A DNA stretch of 64,000 nt from Anaerocolumna sp. (GCA_029256725.1 JAQSXJ010000050.1:1-64000), one strand, 5' to 3'. Counted from the first letter of the stretch, positions 28,154 to 36,521 are shown. The notes: generated from the sequence alone by a model not told the origin. Translations and numbers: made by a program.

Positions 28154-28963
28154 ATGGAGAATACTATGTTCAAGGTAATGATTATTGATGATGAGCCTAT
28201 TATTGTAGAGGGAATAAAGAAAATAGTTCCCTGGGAAAAATACAGATGTAGTATCATAGCAACAGCCAATGACGGTATTGAAGGCAGCAGATTGATAAGA
28301 GAGCTGAAACCGGATATTCTATTTTCTGACATCTCCATGCCGGGGCTGGATGGGCTCAGTATGGTTGCAGGGTTAAAGTCAGAATTTCCGGAGATTAAGA
28401 TCAGCATACTGACGGGGTATCGGGATTTTGACTATGCCCAAAAGGCCATTAACCTTGGTGTCAGCAGGTATCTTTTAAAGCCCTCAAGTCTAACGGAGAT
28501 TGAAGAAGCAATTGCAGTGATGACTGCAGGGCTTACAGACCCTGATCAGTGTGAGGATAAGGTCTGTGCAGAAGAGATTCAGGAAGACTGCGAGGAGAGT
28601 AAAGCAGCAGGAAGTTTCATAGTATTTCATGCAATACAGTTTATGGAGGAGAATTATAATAGGAAAATTACCCTGTCTGAAGTAGCAGAGAAGACTTATA
28701 TCAGTCAGTGGCATTTAAGTAAGCTGTTGAATAAACATATGGGACTTAACTTTTCTGAGATTCTCAACAACATCAGGGTCAAGGAAGCCAAAAAACTTCT
28801 TAAGAATTCTTCTCTGCGAATAGGAGATATTGCCTGGGAAGTAGGTTTTATGGATATTGCTCATTTTTCCAAAGTCTTTAAGAAATTAACAGGCTTATCT
28901 GCCAATGAATATCGTAACAGTGTTCTTTTAAAAGAACTGACTGACGATGAGAAAAAGCAATAA
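28154..28963 (+). CDS. YesN-type response regulator with AraC DNA-binding domain
   Basis: Response regulator of 269 residues. The receiver domain (about 5-120) has acidic residues IIDDEP, the phospho-aspartate in LFSDISMPG and the conserved lysine in YLLKPSS. A C-terminal AraC double HTH (about 155-255) shows VAEKTYISQWHLSKL and WEVGFMDIAHFSKVFKK. It pairs with the YesM-type kinase encoded five genes earlier and likely controls the ABC importer. The ATG at 28166, four codons in, is an alternative start. Confidence 0.92.
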   Translation: MENTMFKVMIIDDEPIIVEGIKKIVPWEKYRCSIIATANDGIEGSRLIRELKPDILFSDISMPGLDGLSMVAGLKSEFPEIKISILTGYRDFDYAQKAINLGVSRYLLKPSSLTEIEEAIAVMTAGLTDPDQCEDKVCAEEIQEDCEESKAAGSFIVFHAIQFMEENYNRKITLSEVAEKTYISQWHLSKLLNKHMGLNFSEILNNIRVKEAKKLLKNSSLRIGDIAWEVGFMDIAHFSKVFKKLTGLSANEYRNSVLLKELTDDEKKQ

Positions 28964-28984
28964 GCATTTGGATTAAAGATATAG

Positions 28985-29092
28985 ATGAAACATAATCCAT
29001 AAATGAAGAATACATAAATAAAAAATGCAAAATAGAAAATTCATAAATAAAGAGATACATTAATAGTGAATACAATACATAAATAAAGCAAT
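28985..29092. repeat. Degenerate AT-rich repeat
   Basis: Several loose copies of ATACATAAATAAA-like units, 11-16 bases apart, fill the gap after the response regulator gene. The pattern is weaker than the other arrays of the window. Confidence 0.45.
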
Positions 29093-29101
29093 ATAGAGAG
29101 A

Positions 29102-29158
29102 AAGACTGCTTTAGAACAGTTGAGGTCAAAGCACCACATCCTGTTTAAAGCAGTCCTT
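29102..29158. terminator. Bidirectional terminator
   Basis: AAGACTGCTTTAGAACAG pairs with CTGTTTAAAGCAGTCCTT (one mismatch region) across a 21-base loop, between the convergent response regulator and 107-residue protein genes. Confidence 0.7.
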
Positions 29159-29191
29159 ATTAAATTATGCTGTTATTTTCAGGGATTGGTT

Positions 29192-29515
29192 TTAAATTGC
29201 ATTGTGGCAGAAGGCTACGATACTTTCGATATCACGGTCACGATCACGGTCGAAATCGCCACAGCAGGAACTTCCAAGAGGACAATCAGGAGCTTCGCCC
29301 TGTCTGGAGTCGATGCGAGCAAACTCACAGTTAACAGAAAGAAGAACACCTGTAAAACCGCATCCGGAAACACCGCCACTTGCAGTAAAGATAATAACCG
29401 TCTGGCCTACGAATCTACACATATGATTAACTAAACTCTGGTTATTGTTATTAAAACCGTTGTTAAAACCATTGTTGAAACCATTGTTGAAACCATTAAA
29501 ATTATTAAATGACAT
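29192..29515 (-). CDS. Small Asn/Gly-rich and Cys-containing protein, paralogue 2
   Basis: Protein of 107 residues that I cannot assign to a named family. The N-terminus is a low-complexity run of FNNG repeats (about 4-22). A conserved core follows, with VIIFTASGGVSGCGFTGVL and VNCEFARI, then an Asp/Arg-rich DRDRDRD stretch and the ending AFCHNAI. It is a clear paralogue of the gene directly upstream (29542-29865), sharing the core and the C-terminal AFCHNA. There is no signal peptide. A strong AGGAGGG site precedes the ATG. Similar core motifs occur in small Firmicute spore- or surface-associated proteins, so a coat role is possible but unproven. Confidence 0.8.
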   Translation of the reverse strand: MSFNNFNGFNNGFNNGFNNGFNNNNQSLVNHMCRFVGQTVIIFTASGGVSGCGFTGVLLSVNCEFARIDSRQGEAPDCPLGSSCCGDFDRDRDRDIESIVAFCHNAI

Positions 29516-29541
29516 ATTGAACCCTCCTAATTTACAATAAA

Positions 29542-29865
29542 TTAAACAGCGTTATGGCAAAAAGCTGCAATCTTATCAATGGGGATATCACAAACAGAAC
29601 CTAAAGAACGCCTACGATCGTGATGGTCGTTATCGGAACAAAGATTCCTGCAGCAAGAACTGTTAGGGCCACCGATAGGATTTGATGGTGCACTACCGAA
29701 ATCTGTTACGATCTGTACGAATTCGCAGTTAACAGCAAAGAGAACGCCTGTAAAACCACATCCGGAAACACCGCCGCTTTTCGTGAAAATTGTTACGGTC
29801 TCGCCAATAAAATGACTAAGATGAGCAACTAATGACTGGTTTGAGTTAAAACCTCCACATGCCAT
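29542..29865 (-). CDS. Small Gly/Cys-containing protein, paralogue 1
   Basis: Protein of 107 residues, first gene of a two-gene minus-strand unit. After a short MACGGFNSNQ start come a helix-like segment SLVAHLSHFIGE and the core VTIFTKSGGVSGCGFTGVL and VNCEFVQI, probably beta-strands of a small barrel. A Cys/His/Arg-rich tail contains SSCCRN and DNDHHDRR, and the protein ends AFCHNAV. The downstream paralogue (26-base gap) has the same plan and the same length. AAGGAGG lies seven bases before the ATG. The function is unknown; a cross-linked spore or surface layer component is an inference from composition. Confidence 0.82.
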   Translation of the reverse strand: MACGGFNSNQSLVAHLSHFIGETVTIFTKSGGVSGCGFTGVLFAVNCEFVQIVTDFGSAPSNPIGGPNSSCCRNLCSDNDHHDRRRSLGSVCDIPIDKIAAFCHNAV

Positions 29866-30132
29866 ATGAATTCCTCCTTAAAATTATTAGGTCATCCGAC
29901 TGTCTGTCGTCTATAACCATACTTTATAATATGGCGGTGGATTTATAATGTGACATATTATAATAATAAAAAACAAAAAAAATTAAATATATTTATAATC
30001 CCCTTTCTTTCAAGAGAAAAAGGTCAAAAAGAATAAATATCTCTGAATACCTCAAATGTAACTTCATCACAGACATTAAATGAAAATTGATTATAATAAG
30101 CTTATAAATAAAAATATGAAGGAGTGTGTAGT

Positions 30133-30447
30133 ATGAGCGTATTAAAAATAACGAGAGACAATTTTGATAAAGAGGTTTTAGAATCTGAAAAAACCGTTCT
30201 GCTGGATTTTTGGGCATCATGGTGCGGCCCCTGTAAAATGGTATCACCAATTATTGATCAAGTGGCAGAAGAAAAGAAGGATTCCATAAAGGTCGGGAAG
30301 ATAAATATAGATGAAGAGGAAGAACTGGCAGCCAGATTTAGAATCATGAGTATTCCCACATTGGTAGTAATAAAGGATGGAAAGGTTGTAGACAGTACGG
30401 TTGGAGTTAAGCCTAAGAACGCTATTCTTTCCTTATTATCTGAGTAA
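30133..30447 (+). CDS. trxA: Thioredoxin
   Basis: Thioredoxin of 104 residues. The redox site is Trp30-Cys-Gly-Pro-Cys34 within FWASWCGPCKM, and the cis-proline is in IMSIPTLVV. It is a general cytoplasmic disulfide reductase. The ATG at 30133 follows GAAGGAG; a GTG at 30124 in frame is too close to that site. It stands alone, divergent from the small-protein pair, with no reductase next to it in the window. Confidence 0.95.
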   Translation: MSVLKITRDNFDKEVLESEKTVLLDFWASWCGPCKMVSPIIDQVAEEKKDSIKVGKINIDEEEELAARFRIMSIPTLVVIKDGKVVDSTVGVKPKNAILSLLSE

Positions 30448-30607
30448 ATCCCCTTATAAATGGCAGCAGCTTAAGATAATGACAAAGTAAAAGATATCTT
30501 ATTGGATATTATTTACAATTGTAGTTATCATGCAGCTGCTGTATTTTTTTGTCTTGAAATAATAAACCACTAAAGGGTTAAGTTAAGCTTAATATTTCTG
30601 CACAAGA

Positions 30608-30749
30608 TTTTCGCAAAGTATTTTCACAGAGTATTTTCGCAGAGTATTTTCACAAAGTATTTTCGCAGAGTATTTTCGCAAAGTATTTTCACAGAGTATT
30701 TTCGCAAAGTATTTTCGCAGAGTATTTCGCAGAATATTTTCGCAGAATA
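30608..30749. repeat. Tandem array of a 13-base unit
   Basis: Eleven contiguous units of 13 bases (one of 12) with consensus TTTTCGCAAAGTA, alternating CGC/CAC and AAA/AGA variants. It ends about 100 bases before the cytochrome b5-like gene. The reading frame across it on the minus strand is an artefact of the repeat. The rest of the 400-base gap has no gene. Confidence 0.92.
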
Positions 30750-30852
30750 TTTTCTGTACCCCCTTAATATAATAAAGCAGATTAAGAAATAAAAAGCTTG
30801 CCTGACTTTTAAAGGAAGCAGTTCGTGAATAAAGTGAAGGGAGAGTACCAAC

Positions 30853-31383
30853 ATGGAGGAAAACGGACTGAAAGAGAAGCTGGGAGATTTCCAGAAAGAA
30901 ATTACATATTATAGTCAGATGCAGATATATACATCAAACCCTTATGACAAAAAGTATTATGAAAATCTTATACAAAGCAGTACAGACCGTCTGACAGAAG
31001 AATTGACAGAAATCTTAAGTATTAGGGCACAGGAACCAGAAGCAGGGCGTCCAGGGGTGTCAGCAGCACAGGAGCAAGGTACAGAAGGCGAAAATACCGG
31101 CATACAACAGCCAGCGACGGATGAGCAGGCTGCGGACAAGGTATTTACTCTAAGTGAGCTTGCCGCTTATAACGGCAGTCAGGGGAATCCTGCTTATGTA
31201 GCAGTTAATGGTATAGTTTATGATGTGACAGATAAACCTGCCTGGGCTGGTGGAATGCATTTTGCAGGGTTAAGTGCAGGAAAAGATCTAACGGCACAAT
31301 TTACAAGCTGCCATAGAGGGATGGAAAATGTATTAACCCAGCTTCCTGTCGTTGGCACTTTAGTTTCTGATACCATTGAATAA
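30853..31383 (+). CDS. Cytochrome b5-like heme/steroid-binding domain protein
   Basis: Protein of 176 residues without signal peptide. Residues 1-60 look helical, 60-95 are a Gln/Glu/Ala-rich linker, and 97-175 form a cytochrome b5-like domain beginning FTLSELAAYNG, with YVAVNGIVYDVT and WAGGMHFAGLSAGKDLT. The clostridial members of this domain group often lack one of the two heme-ligand histidines; here His137 (MHFAG) and His150 (CHRG) are candidates. The ligand is therefore uncertain. GGGAG precedes the ATG. The protease gene begins 38 bases after the stop, so the two are likely co-transcribed. Confidence 0.82.
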   Translation: MEENGLKEKLGDFQKEITYYSQMQIYTSNPYDKKYYENLIQSSTDRLTEELTEILSIRAQEPEAGRPGVSAAQEQGTEGENTGIQQPATDEQAADKVFTLSELAAYNGSQGNPAYVAVNGIVYDVTDKPAWAGGMHFAGLSAGKDLTAQFTSCHRGMENVLTQLPVVGTLVSDTIE

Positions 31384-31421
31384 ATATAGAAGTCGATTAT
31401 TATTACAGGCAGGTGGGTTAT

Positions 31422-33122
31422 ATGACTGAGTCGGAAAGATATAAGATAATCAGTAACGATTATGCGGATATACTGGCAGAAGGTTACGATAAAATTAACA
31501 CAATAACAGATGGCGGAAATTATACAGTTAACAGAATAAATGACAATTATGCAGTATATCACGTTCCTGTATCTGAATTAAGTATAGATAGTTTACTAAA
31601 ATTTGGCTACCAGTACTTACCCAAATGCTATGGATTAATGAACTTATCAAGTGCTGAGGCCTCAGGAGTACTAAGACTGCGAAATAATCCGGCTCTGGAA
31701 CTCAGAGGCCAGGGAGTTTTAGTTGGTTTTATTGATACAGGCATCGATTATACAAATCCGTTATTCCGCTATGCAGATAATACCAGCAGAATAGCCGCTA
31801 TCTGGGATCAGGGAATAGATACTGATAAATATCCCAAGAATTTTTTTTATGGGACAGAATACACTCAATGGGATATTAATACCGCATTATTGCTTGATAA
31901 TCCTTATCGGATAGTCCCAAGCCGAGATGAGAACGGACATGGAACCATGTTGGCAGGTATTGCCGCAGGGGGAGATGATATAGCTGAGGAGTTTACTGGA
32001 ATAGCACCGGATTCAGAGATTATAGTTGTAAAATTAAAAGAGGCAAAGCAGAATTTAAAGGATTTCTTTCGCATTCCGTCTAATACTATATGCTATCAGG
32101 AAAATGATATAATGATGGGTATACAGTACCTTATCAACATGGCAGAACAACTTGACCGGCCAATAGCAATCTGTATCGGTATCGGTACTTCGCAAGGCGC
32201 ACATGAGGGCGAAAGCGTCATCTGCCATTTTATCAACGATGTAGGAAAGATAGCTGGCAAATCCATTGCAGCGGCAGGAGGAAATGAGGGAAATACCAAT
32301 CATCATTATTATGGGCAGATTAATCCAAGTACAGACTTTGATGTAGTGGGATTAAATATAGGAGACAGAGAAGAAGGATTTACAATGGAGCTTTGGGGGT
32401 TTGCACCTAACATTGTTGCGGTTGAAGTGTATTCACCCGAGGGAACTCTTGTTACAAGGATTTCCGGTATATTCCTGCAGCGGAGTACTCAAACTGTCAA
32501 TCATGGGGAGACCACTATCTATATAGACAATCAGTTTAGTGAAGAGAGAACAGGAAATCAGTTAATGATGTTCCGATTTGTGAATCCCGTGCCCGGATTA
32601 TGGAGATTGGTGGTATCCGGTAGTGGTGATTTACTGCTTCGTTATCATATGTGGCTTCCTATCAGTAATTTTCTTACGTCCAATACCTTTTTTATTAATG
32701 GGAATAGAGATACTACCTTATCAATTCCGGCAAATGCACTAAACAGTATATCTATCTCGACTTATAATCATCAAAATCAAAGTCTTTATTATTTCAGCGG
32801 AAGAGGTTTCACCAAAAGCGGTGGGCTAAAACCGGATGTGGCAGCCCCAGGGGTATCCCTGCTGGCACCAGCACTAGATGAAGGATTTTATAATGTAACC
32901 GGAAGCAGTGCAGCTACAGCACATGCTACAGGTGCAATTGCTTTAATGCTGGAATGGGGCATTGTAAGGGGAAACATTACAAATCTGAATAATATCTTAT
33001 TAAGAAGACTACTTATAAATGGAGCAAGACGTTTTCCAACTATAACCTATCCGGATCAGGGATGGGGATTTGGAACACTTGATATCTACCGGACCATACA
33101 GAAATTTTATAATGAAGACTGA
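31422..33122 (+). CDS. S8 family serine peptidase (clostridial Csp-like subtilase)
   Basis: Subtilisin-like peptidase of 566 residues with no signal peptide. The catalytic triad is visible as Asp105 (GFIDTGID), His173 (NGHGTMLAG) and Ser496 (TGSSAATAHATG). The first 75 residues look like a pro-domain and a long jelly-roll-like insert lies between His and Ser, as in the germination proteases CspA/B/C of clostridia and their Lachnospiraceae relatives. The usual GTS around the serine is GSS here. The ATG at 31422 has AGGTGG upstream; a GTG at 31413 lies within that site. The role (germination or general proteolysis) is inferred. Confidence 0.88.
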   Translation: MTESERYKIISNDYADILAEGYDKINTITDGGNYTVNRINDNYAVYHVPVSELSIDSLLKFGYQYLPKCYGLMNLSSAEASGVLRLRNNPALELRGQGVLVGFIDTGIDYTNPLFRYADNTSRIAAIWDQGIDTDKYPKNFFYGTEYTQWDINTALLLDNPYRIVPSRDENGHGTMLAGIAAGGDDIAEEFTGIAPDSEIIVVKLKEAKQNLKDFFRIPSNTICYQENDIMMGIQYLINMAEQLDRPIAICIGIGTSQGAHEGESVICHFINDVGKIAGKSIAAAGGNEGNTNHHYYGQINPSTDFDVVGLNIGDREEGFTMELWGFAPNIVAVEVYSPEGTLVTRISGIFLQRSTQTVNHGETTIYIDNQFSEERTGNQLMMFRFVNPVPGLWRLVVSGSGDLLLRYHMWLPISNFLTSNTFFINGNRDTTLSIPANALNSISISTYNHQNQSLYYFSGRGFTKSGGLKPDVAAPGVSLLAPALDEGFYNVTGSSAATAHATGAIALMLEWGIVRGNITNLNNILLRRLLINGARRFPTITYPDQGWGFGTLDIYRTIQKFYNED

Positions 33123-33127
33123 TACAT

Positions 33128-33175
33128 AGATGGATTGAAGTAAAAAGGTGATTCCTTCATTGCTTCAATCCATCT
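33128..33175. terminator. Hairpin between the protease and VOC genes
   Basis: A perfect 13-base stem (AGATGGATTGAAG / CTTCAATCCATCT) lies between two convergent genes. The T-tract is weak on either side. Confidence 0.6.
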
Positions 33176-33181
33176 ACTATA

Positions 33182-33547
33182 TTAGGCAAAGTGTTCTGCA
33201 AATTGAACGGATAAGCCGTTGGGGTCCTTTACATAGATAAAACGGATATTGGGGTTAGGCTGTATTGGCCCAGCGGTAATCGGTATTTCTTTTTCTTTCA
33301 GCAGTTCCATCAGCTTATCAAGTGATTCTGTCTCAAAACCAATTGATATATCCTTTCCCATTGAAATCTCACTTTGTCCCTTTTGATAGATCAGTTCCAG
33401 CTTCGTATCACCGGTTCCCATGAAAATAATTTCTTTATCAGGACCGGAAAAGTAATGCCTGTCTATTGAGAGACCGACAATTTCTTCATAAAACTTAACA
33501 GATGCCTCCAGATTGTTCACATGAAGGGTACACCAATTAAAATGCAT
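33182..33547 (-). CDS. VOC family protein (glyoxalase/dioxygenase fold)
   Basis: Protein of 121 residues with the duplicated beta-alpha-beta-beta-beta fold of the vicinal oxygen chelate superfamily. Candidate metal ligands are His-2 (MHFNWCTLHV), a central glutamate (KLELIY) and the terminal VKDPNGLSVQFAEH block. This group includes lactoylglutathione lyases and resistance proteins; the substrate cannot be assigned. It stands alone on the minus strand, converging on the S8 gene. Confidence 0.85.
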   Translation of the reverse strand: MHFNWCTLHVNNLEASVKFYEEIVGLSIDRHYFSGPDKEIIFMGTGDTKLELIYQKGQSEISMGKDISIGFETESLDKLMELLKEKEIPITAGPIQPNPNIRFIYVKDPNGLSVQFAEHFA

Positions 33548-33970
33548 GTTTTTATCCTCATTTCACATAAGTTAATAATCTTAATTCTAGCAGATGAATT
33601 ACTAGATTTCTAATGAATTTTGCATTAGTTATAAAAATACATAATATAACAAATCCTACAGGAGTAGTCTGTGTAGAATTCATTGTTATAATAAAATGAT
33701 ATTAATATGATAGGAATAAGTGGTTATAGTTTATACAACTAAGAAAATAATTTAAGCTGTTATATTTTTTGCTCGTGCATTAAGAATACAATAAAATTCC
33801 AATTATAACCATATTTTATCGCTGTATAATATAGTAAATTAGTCATGATATTACCAGTAAAATTAAGTTTATAAGGCTAAATTGCGGAAACAATTTAATT
33901 AAAGTACAAATATTAAGAAAATATGACAAGAATAGATTAAAATTAAAAAAATATTGCGATATTATTAAAA
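33548..33970. other. AT-rich gap without a recognisable gene
   Basis: About 420 very AT-rich bases between the divergent VOC and BlaI-type genes. I see no reading frame, hairpin or repeat that stands out. Promoters for both sides must lie here; the one for the repressor gene is listed separately. Confidence 0.6.
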
Positions 33971-33973
33971 TCT

Positions 33974-34010
33974 CAGTTGACAAATACTGTCACGTATGAT
34001 AATGTTTAAT
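33974..34010 (+). promoter_or_regulatory. Probable promoter and operator of the BlaI-type operon
   Basis: A consensus TTGACA (33977-33982) is followed after 15 bases by GATAAT (33998-34003). An inverted repeat TGACA-AATAC-TGTCA (33978-33992) overlaps the -35 box, where a BlaI/MecI-type repressor could bind to control its own operon. The assignment of the operator is inference. Confidence 0.5.
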
Positions 34011-34048
34011 TGTAAAACTATTGCAATAGTTATTATAGGAGATCAAGA

Positions 34049-34402
34049 ATGAAACTTTTCGATTCAGAATTAAAAATTATGGATGCTTTATGGAAGAGGG
34101 GGGACTTATCAGCTGGAGAACTCGCCAAAATACTGAAAGAGGAAACAGGCTGGAACCGTAACACCACCTATACAGTTGTTAAGAAATGTATAGATAAGGG
34201 TGCTGTTGAGAGATACGGTTCTAAATTTATGTGCAAAGCCTTGATCACACGTGAAGAGATCCAGCAGGAACAGACCACAGAGCTGGTAGAGAAGATGTTT
34301 GAAGGATCTTATGAGAAATTCTTTGCAGCCTTTTTAAATGAAGGGTATTTATCACAGGAAGAAACTGAGAAGCTTAAGAAAATTATAGACGAAGCTAAAT
34401 GA
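34049..34402 (+). CDS. BlaI/MecI/CopY family transcriptional repressor
   Basis: Repressor of 117 residues with an N-terminal winged helix (about 5-70): LKIMDALWKRGDLSAGELA and NRNTTYTVVKKCIDKGAVER are the recognition blocks. A short helical dimerisation region follows, with the site region (about 95-105) that BlaR-type signalling cleaves in relatives. It is encoded directly before a BlaR1-like protease; the next start codon is 11 bases after its stop. No beta-lactamase gene is near, so the regulated target is likely the operon itself and the secreted protein downstream. Confidence 0.93.
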   Translation: MKLFDSELKIMDALWKRGDLSAGELAKILKEETGWNRNTTYTVVKKCIDKGAVERYGSKFMCKALITREEIQQEQTTELVEKMFEGSYEKFFAAFLNEGYLSQEETEKLKKIIDEAK

Positions 34403-34412
34403 GGTGATAAGT

Positions 34413-35726
34413 ATGGAGCTTTACCGGATATCACTTACGTCTTCCTTACTAATCGTATTCATATTAGTATTAAGGAAGATAGCTGTATATAAGCTTCCTA
34501 GAAAAACTTTTGCAATACTGTGGAAGATTGTATTATTAAGGCTCCTGATACCCGTAACCATAAAGATACCTGTTCCTGAATTCTGGGTGTCGGTAAAGGA
34601 TAAAATGAAGCTGGCAGAGAATACTCTTTTTACTTCTGCTATTACAAGAGGTATGGATGGTGCGGTAAACTCTGGTGAGATAGTAGCGAAGAAGTCCTCA
34701 ATAGGAATTGTAGTATTTTCTATCTGGATGGCAGTTACTGGGGTATTATTTTTATTATTTATGATAAATTACATAAGAAGTCGAAAGCATGTTAATGAAG
34801 CAATGCCTTCTAAAAATGAGTATGCAAGAAGATGGCTCAGACATCAAAGAATAAGACGTAAAGTCCGATTATTATCTTTTGATCAAATTACTTCACCTGT
34901 AACGGTTGGCGTATTAAGTCCCAAGATAATACTTCCAAAGACCATGGAAACGGACAGGGGCAAGCGGCTTACTTATGTACTGTTCCATGAAATGATACAT
35001 ATCAGGCGATTTGATATAGTCTGGAAACTTTTATCCATGATAGCTGTGTGTGTACACTGGTATAATCCATTTGTCTGGATTATGTATAAACAGTTTAACA
35101 AGGATATTGAGACAGCCTGTGACGAAGGTGTTATAGAATTGTTTGGTAATGAAGCAAAACCGGATTATGCTTATGCAATTATTCAATTAATGGAAAAAAG
35201 ACCACAAGCTGCATTTTTGTACAATGGATTCGGCGAAAAGCCGGTGGAAGAAAGAATAGTCTCCATTATGAAATTGGGGAAGAAGACGAAAACCAGTATG
35301 ACAGTATCAATGGCAGTAGTTATGATGTCATTGATGGTATTTGTTAATACCGTTGCACTGGGGGCTATGGATGATAGCCAATTTGTAATAAAATTAGGTT
35401 CATTTAACGAAGGGGAGATCGTTGATGGGCATTCCAAGAACTTAGAAGCCAGGGAATACTATCCGGTCAATGGAAACGGATATACCTATGGTAAAGCATC
35501 ACAACAAATAAACATTTTACCAGATTTGATATATGTTGAATCGATTAATGGTGAGGATGGTTATGTCTATACTAATGAGCTTTGGGGATATGAGATTCTT
35601 AATCTGAAAGAGCAGGGGACAGATAATGCTCGGGATTCTGAGTTAGACAAACAGAAAATGGATAAGATATGTAGTATTTATAAATATGATGGGGAAACCA
35701 TTATAGGAACATATAAAATTAATTAA
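34413..35726 (+). CDS. BlaR1-like M56 membrane peptidase with an unusual ectodomain
   Basis: Membrane metalloprotease of 437 residues. Four transmembrane segments (about 5-25, 32-52, 100-122, 290-312) surround a cytoplasmic M56 protease domain with the zinc motif FHEMIH and the downstream glutamate in DIETACDEG. BlaR1 and MecR1 end in a penicillin-binding sensor domain of about 250 residues; here only about 120 residues lie outside. The last 85 (353-437) share NxNGxTYGxA, PDL, DGxxGY and a final Y-x-DG-T-x-x-G block with the end of the secreted protein encoded next. The start at 34413 has GAGGTGAT upstream. It probably inactivates the BlaI-type repressor when its ectodomain is engaged (inference from BlaR1). 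Confidence 0.88.
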   Translation: MELYRISLTSSLLIVFILVLRKIAVYKLPRKTFAILWKIVLLRLLIPVTIKIPVPEFWVSVKDKMKLAENTLFTSAITRGMDGAVNSGEIVAKKSSIGIVVFSIWMAVTGVLFLLFMINYIRSRKHVNEAMPSKNEYARRWLRHQRIRRKVRLLSFDQITSPVTVGVLSPKIILPKTMETDRGKRLTYVLFHEMIHIRRFDIVWKLLSMIAVCVHWYNPFVWIMYKQFNKDIETACDEGVIELFGNEAKPDYAYAIIQLMEKRPQAAFLYNGFGEKPVEERIVSIMKLGKKTKTSMTVSMAVVMMSLMVFVNTVALGAMDDSQFVIKLGSFNEGEIVDGHSKNLEAREYYPVNGNGYTYGKASQQINILPDLIYVESINGEDGYVYTNELWGYEILNLKEQGTDNARDSELDKQKMDKICSIYKYDGETIIGTYKIN

Positions 35727-35771
35727 AGGGAAGTTATAATAATTAGAATCTTTTCATAAAAGGAGAATTTT

Positions 35772-36521
35772 ATGTTAAACAAAAGATTAAAGAGTTGCTT
35801 TTCTATAGTTATTGCATTAACACTTGTTCTTATTAATATCTCTGTTGTCAAAGCGGGTATTGCAAGTTCAGCGTATATTCAACATAACATAGGTTCCTAT
35901 ACATATTATGACAGGGCGGTAGTTCATACAAGCTCTGGCACAGCATGGGGAACGACTGAAATATATACATCCGGATACACTAATGTTCCTGTAGGATACA
36001 TGGGAGCTTTAGCGCAATTACTTAGAGCGGACGGTGCTATTTGCAAATCCACATCTTTCAGATATAATACAACATCCACATCAGCTTTGGCTGTATCAAC
36101 TGATACACATTCAACTTCAACATCATATACTAGTTTCGGTCTGACTGCATATTATAATGGTAGTAGTTATACGAATTATATAACCACTACTACACCTTCA
36201 CTATCTCTTAGCACCAGTTTACTGGCTTCAACGATAGAAGCACCAGCAGTTGGATTAGCTGAGAATGAGAATGGTCAAACTTATGGTAGTGCATTTATCG
36301 GAGCGATTACAGGTGAAATGCCTGATTTGGTTAAGGCAGTTACAACAGATGGAAAGGTTGGATACCTGAATGTCAAAGACCTTTTGTTTGATACACCTGC
36401 GACACCGGAAGAAGCAGTTGCAATAAGTGCATATGCTGAGGCTAATTCTGTTATACCTGTTTATGCTGAGGATGGTGCCACAGTAGTAGGAGCTTTTGAG
36501 CTTATAACTAATGTTGAGTAA
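35772..36521 (+). CDS. Secreted protein sharing a C-terminal module with the BlaR1-like protease
   Basis: Protein of 249 residues with a signal peptide (basic start KRLKS, hydrophobic 11-27, cleavage after VKA at about 29). The mature N-terminal part (30-165) is Ser/Thr/Tyr-rich and looks beta-stranded. The last 85 residues (165-249) match the ectodomain of the preceding M56 protease: NENGQTYGSA, MPDL, DGKVGYLN and VYAEDGATVVGAFEL. No anchor or catalytic motif is seen. It lies 45 bases after the protease stop with AAAGGAG before the ATG, so it belongs to the same operon. The function is unknown; a secreted ligand, decoy or antimicrobial-type product are possibilities. Confidence 0.82.
   Translation: MLNKRLKSCFSIVIALTLVLINISVVKAGIASSAYIQHNIGSYTYYDRAVVHTSSGTAWGTTEIYTSGYTNVPVGYMGALAQLLRADGAICKSTSFRYNTTSTSALAVSTDTHSTSTSYTSFGLTAYYNGSSYTNYITTTTPSLSLSTSLLASTIEAPAVGLAENENGQTYGSAFIGAITGEMPDLVKAVTTDGKVGYLNVKDLLFDTPATPEEAVAISAYAEANSVIPVYAEDGATVVGAFELITNVE

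Noticed and set aside
29120-29434. Plus-strand frames over the 107-residue protein genes
   Set aside because: The minus-strand genes have strong ribosome sites and a shared conserved core; the plus-strand frames have neither.
30624-30854. Minus-strand frame with repeated KILCENTLRKY-like units
   Set aside because: The frame exists only because a 13-base repeat read in threes gives a 39-base protein repeat; no start signal is present.
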